Below are positions 12,353 through 12,900 of a stretch of 12,900 nt of DNA, piece after piece. Positions within the stretch are counted from its first letter, which is position 1. Every line of letters begins with the position of its first letter. The translations under genes were made by a program, and so were the position numbers. Source of the stretch: CALARM01 sp964431735 (GTDB lineage Bacteria; Vulcanimicrobiota; SpSt-956; JAKJGF01); assembly GCA_964431735.1 (NCBI GenBank), contig CAYSLJ010000193.1, forward strand, positions 1-12,900, read 5' to 3'. Under the pieces are notes generated by a model. The model did no database searches. It saw nothing but the letters and a program-made list of their open reading frames with translations, and had not been told where the DNA came from.

Positions 12353-12380
12353 CGTCACGCGTCACGCGTTACGCGTCACG
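12353..12380. repeat. Heptamer array near right end
   Basis: Four TCACGCG/TTACGCG units on the plus strand. This is the opposite of what is seen directly upstream of minus-strand genes, and it lies 112 nt from the coiled-coil gene's start. By the orientation rule it should belong to a gene on its right, none of which is visible in the window. Confidence 0.92.
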
Positions 12381-12900
12381 ACAATATAATTATAACACGC
12401 CAGATTTTTTACCACAATAAATTCTTAAAAAACTAAAAAAATGAGAGGAATATGAAGGATTTTATTCTGTTTTATAGAATAAAAAGTGAACATCTTACAG
12501 AATAAAAAATGGTAATTTAAAATAAAAATGAAAATAAAAATAAAAAAAGCAGGATTTTTGAAGACTTCTATCGAATCAAGTAGGTCGAAATTTAAAATGA
12601 ATTTTGAAAAAATATTAACCTTTAAGGAGCAATGTTTATCCCTGTAATAGAAATTTTTTATTATAGATATTTATAAAATACTAAATTTTATAGAAGGAAT
12701 TTTACCCTGAGGTTCGAATATTTATATTTACTCTTTATGTGGAGTTTTTGTCTGGCATATAAATTAGCCTGTAATATAAAAATTAAATTCATAAAGGAGG
12801 GTGTGTCATTCAGTGAAGAAGAGAAATAAGCGTTTATTTCTAATTCCTTTTACTCGTTCTCCAACGTGATAATTATTAAAAATTAAGGTCGATAAATTTT
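12381..12900. other. AT-rich region with no convincing gene
   Basis: 520 nt without a long open frame on either strand. It holds an AT-rich 9-bp dyad (TTTTATTCT 12460-12468 / AGAATAAAA 12476-12484) and two orphan ribosome-binding-like sites. AAGGAG near 12623 is followed by a 14-codon frame, and AAAGGAGG (12793-12800) is followed by GTG at 12813 with an 18-codon frame (MKKRNKRLFLIPF...) ending at 12869. These may be leader peptides, gene remnants or chance. A non-coding RNA or a regulatory region for a gene to the right is possible, but I see no known RNA. Confidence 0.5.
12813..12869 (+). CDS. Possible 18-residue leader peptide or gene remnant
   Basis: GTG start 12 nt after a strong AAAGGAGG site (12793-12800). 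The translation is basic then hydrophobic (MKKRNKRLFLIPF), like the beginning of a signal peptide, and stops at TGA 12867-12869. It could be a truncated gene, a leader peptide or chance; evidence is limited to the ribosome-binding site. Confidence 0.2.
   Translation: MKKRNKRLFLIPFTRSPT

Noticed and set aside
12750..12770. Sigma-54 promoter (TGGCAT...TTAGC)
   Set aside because: The GG to GC spacing is one base too long and the -12 element is poor.

Overview
The window looks like chromosomal DNA from an AT-rich, Gram-negative-type anaerobic bacterium, possibly an uncultivated lineage. A family 9 (heptosyltransferase-like) glycosyltransferase suggests an LPS-type envelope. A corrinoid methyltransferase cassette and formate-tetrahydrofolate ligase suggest anaerobic one-carbon metabolism. 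I cannot place it taxonomically from sequence alone.

Layout. (1) 28-4208, minus strand: an ABC-F ATPase, a GT9 glycosyltransferase and a GT2 glycosyltransferase. (2) 4209-4499: a divergent promoter region with a near-consensus sigma-70 promoter facing right (TTGACA, 17 nt, TATACT). (3) 4500-8393, plus strand: a UroD-fold (MtaA/CmuA-type) methyltransferase, a B12-binding corrinoid protein, an MttB-superfamily methyltransferase without pyrrolysine, and a small protein with two CxxC motifs. (4) 8394-8517: a convergent junction with a 16-bp hairpin. (5) 8518-12240, minus strand: RNase III, a Fur-family regulator, formate-tetrahydrofolate ligase, and a small coiled-coil protein with a PD-(D/E)XK-like motif. 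(6) 12241-12900: AT-rich DNA with one repeat array and no convincing gene.

How the genes fit together. The MttB-like protein would demethylate an unknown methylated amine onto the corrinoid protein. The UroD-fold protein would pass the methyl group to a thiol or another acceptor. Formate-tetrahydrofolate ligase belongs to folate C1 metabolism and may share that carbon pool. The other genes are housekeeping or envelope functions.

The most striking feature is not a gene. Nearly every intergenic gap carries tandem 7-nt repeats that reduce to one family, TCACNNN (GTGA on the other strand), with the NNN locally uniform: GCG, GCA, TAC, TGT/CGG, CCT/TCT, TTT, TAT. Relative to each gene the orientation follows a rule. 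Arrays just before a start codon read TCAC on the coding strand, a direction without stop codons. Arrays just after a stop codon read GTGA, a direction that puts stops in all three frames. Seven of eleven genes have their stop codon inside an array, and five genes have an array where a Shine-Dalgarno sequence would be. In several gaps a hairpin element sits where the orientation flips, and one composite 33-bp element occurs in two gaps with 30/33 identity. This gene-punctuating repeat system is the part most worth checking.
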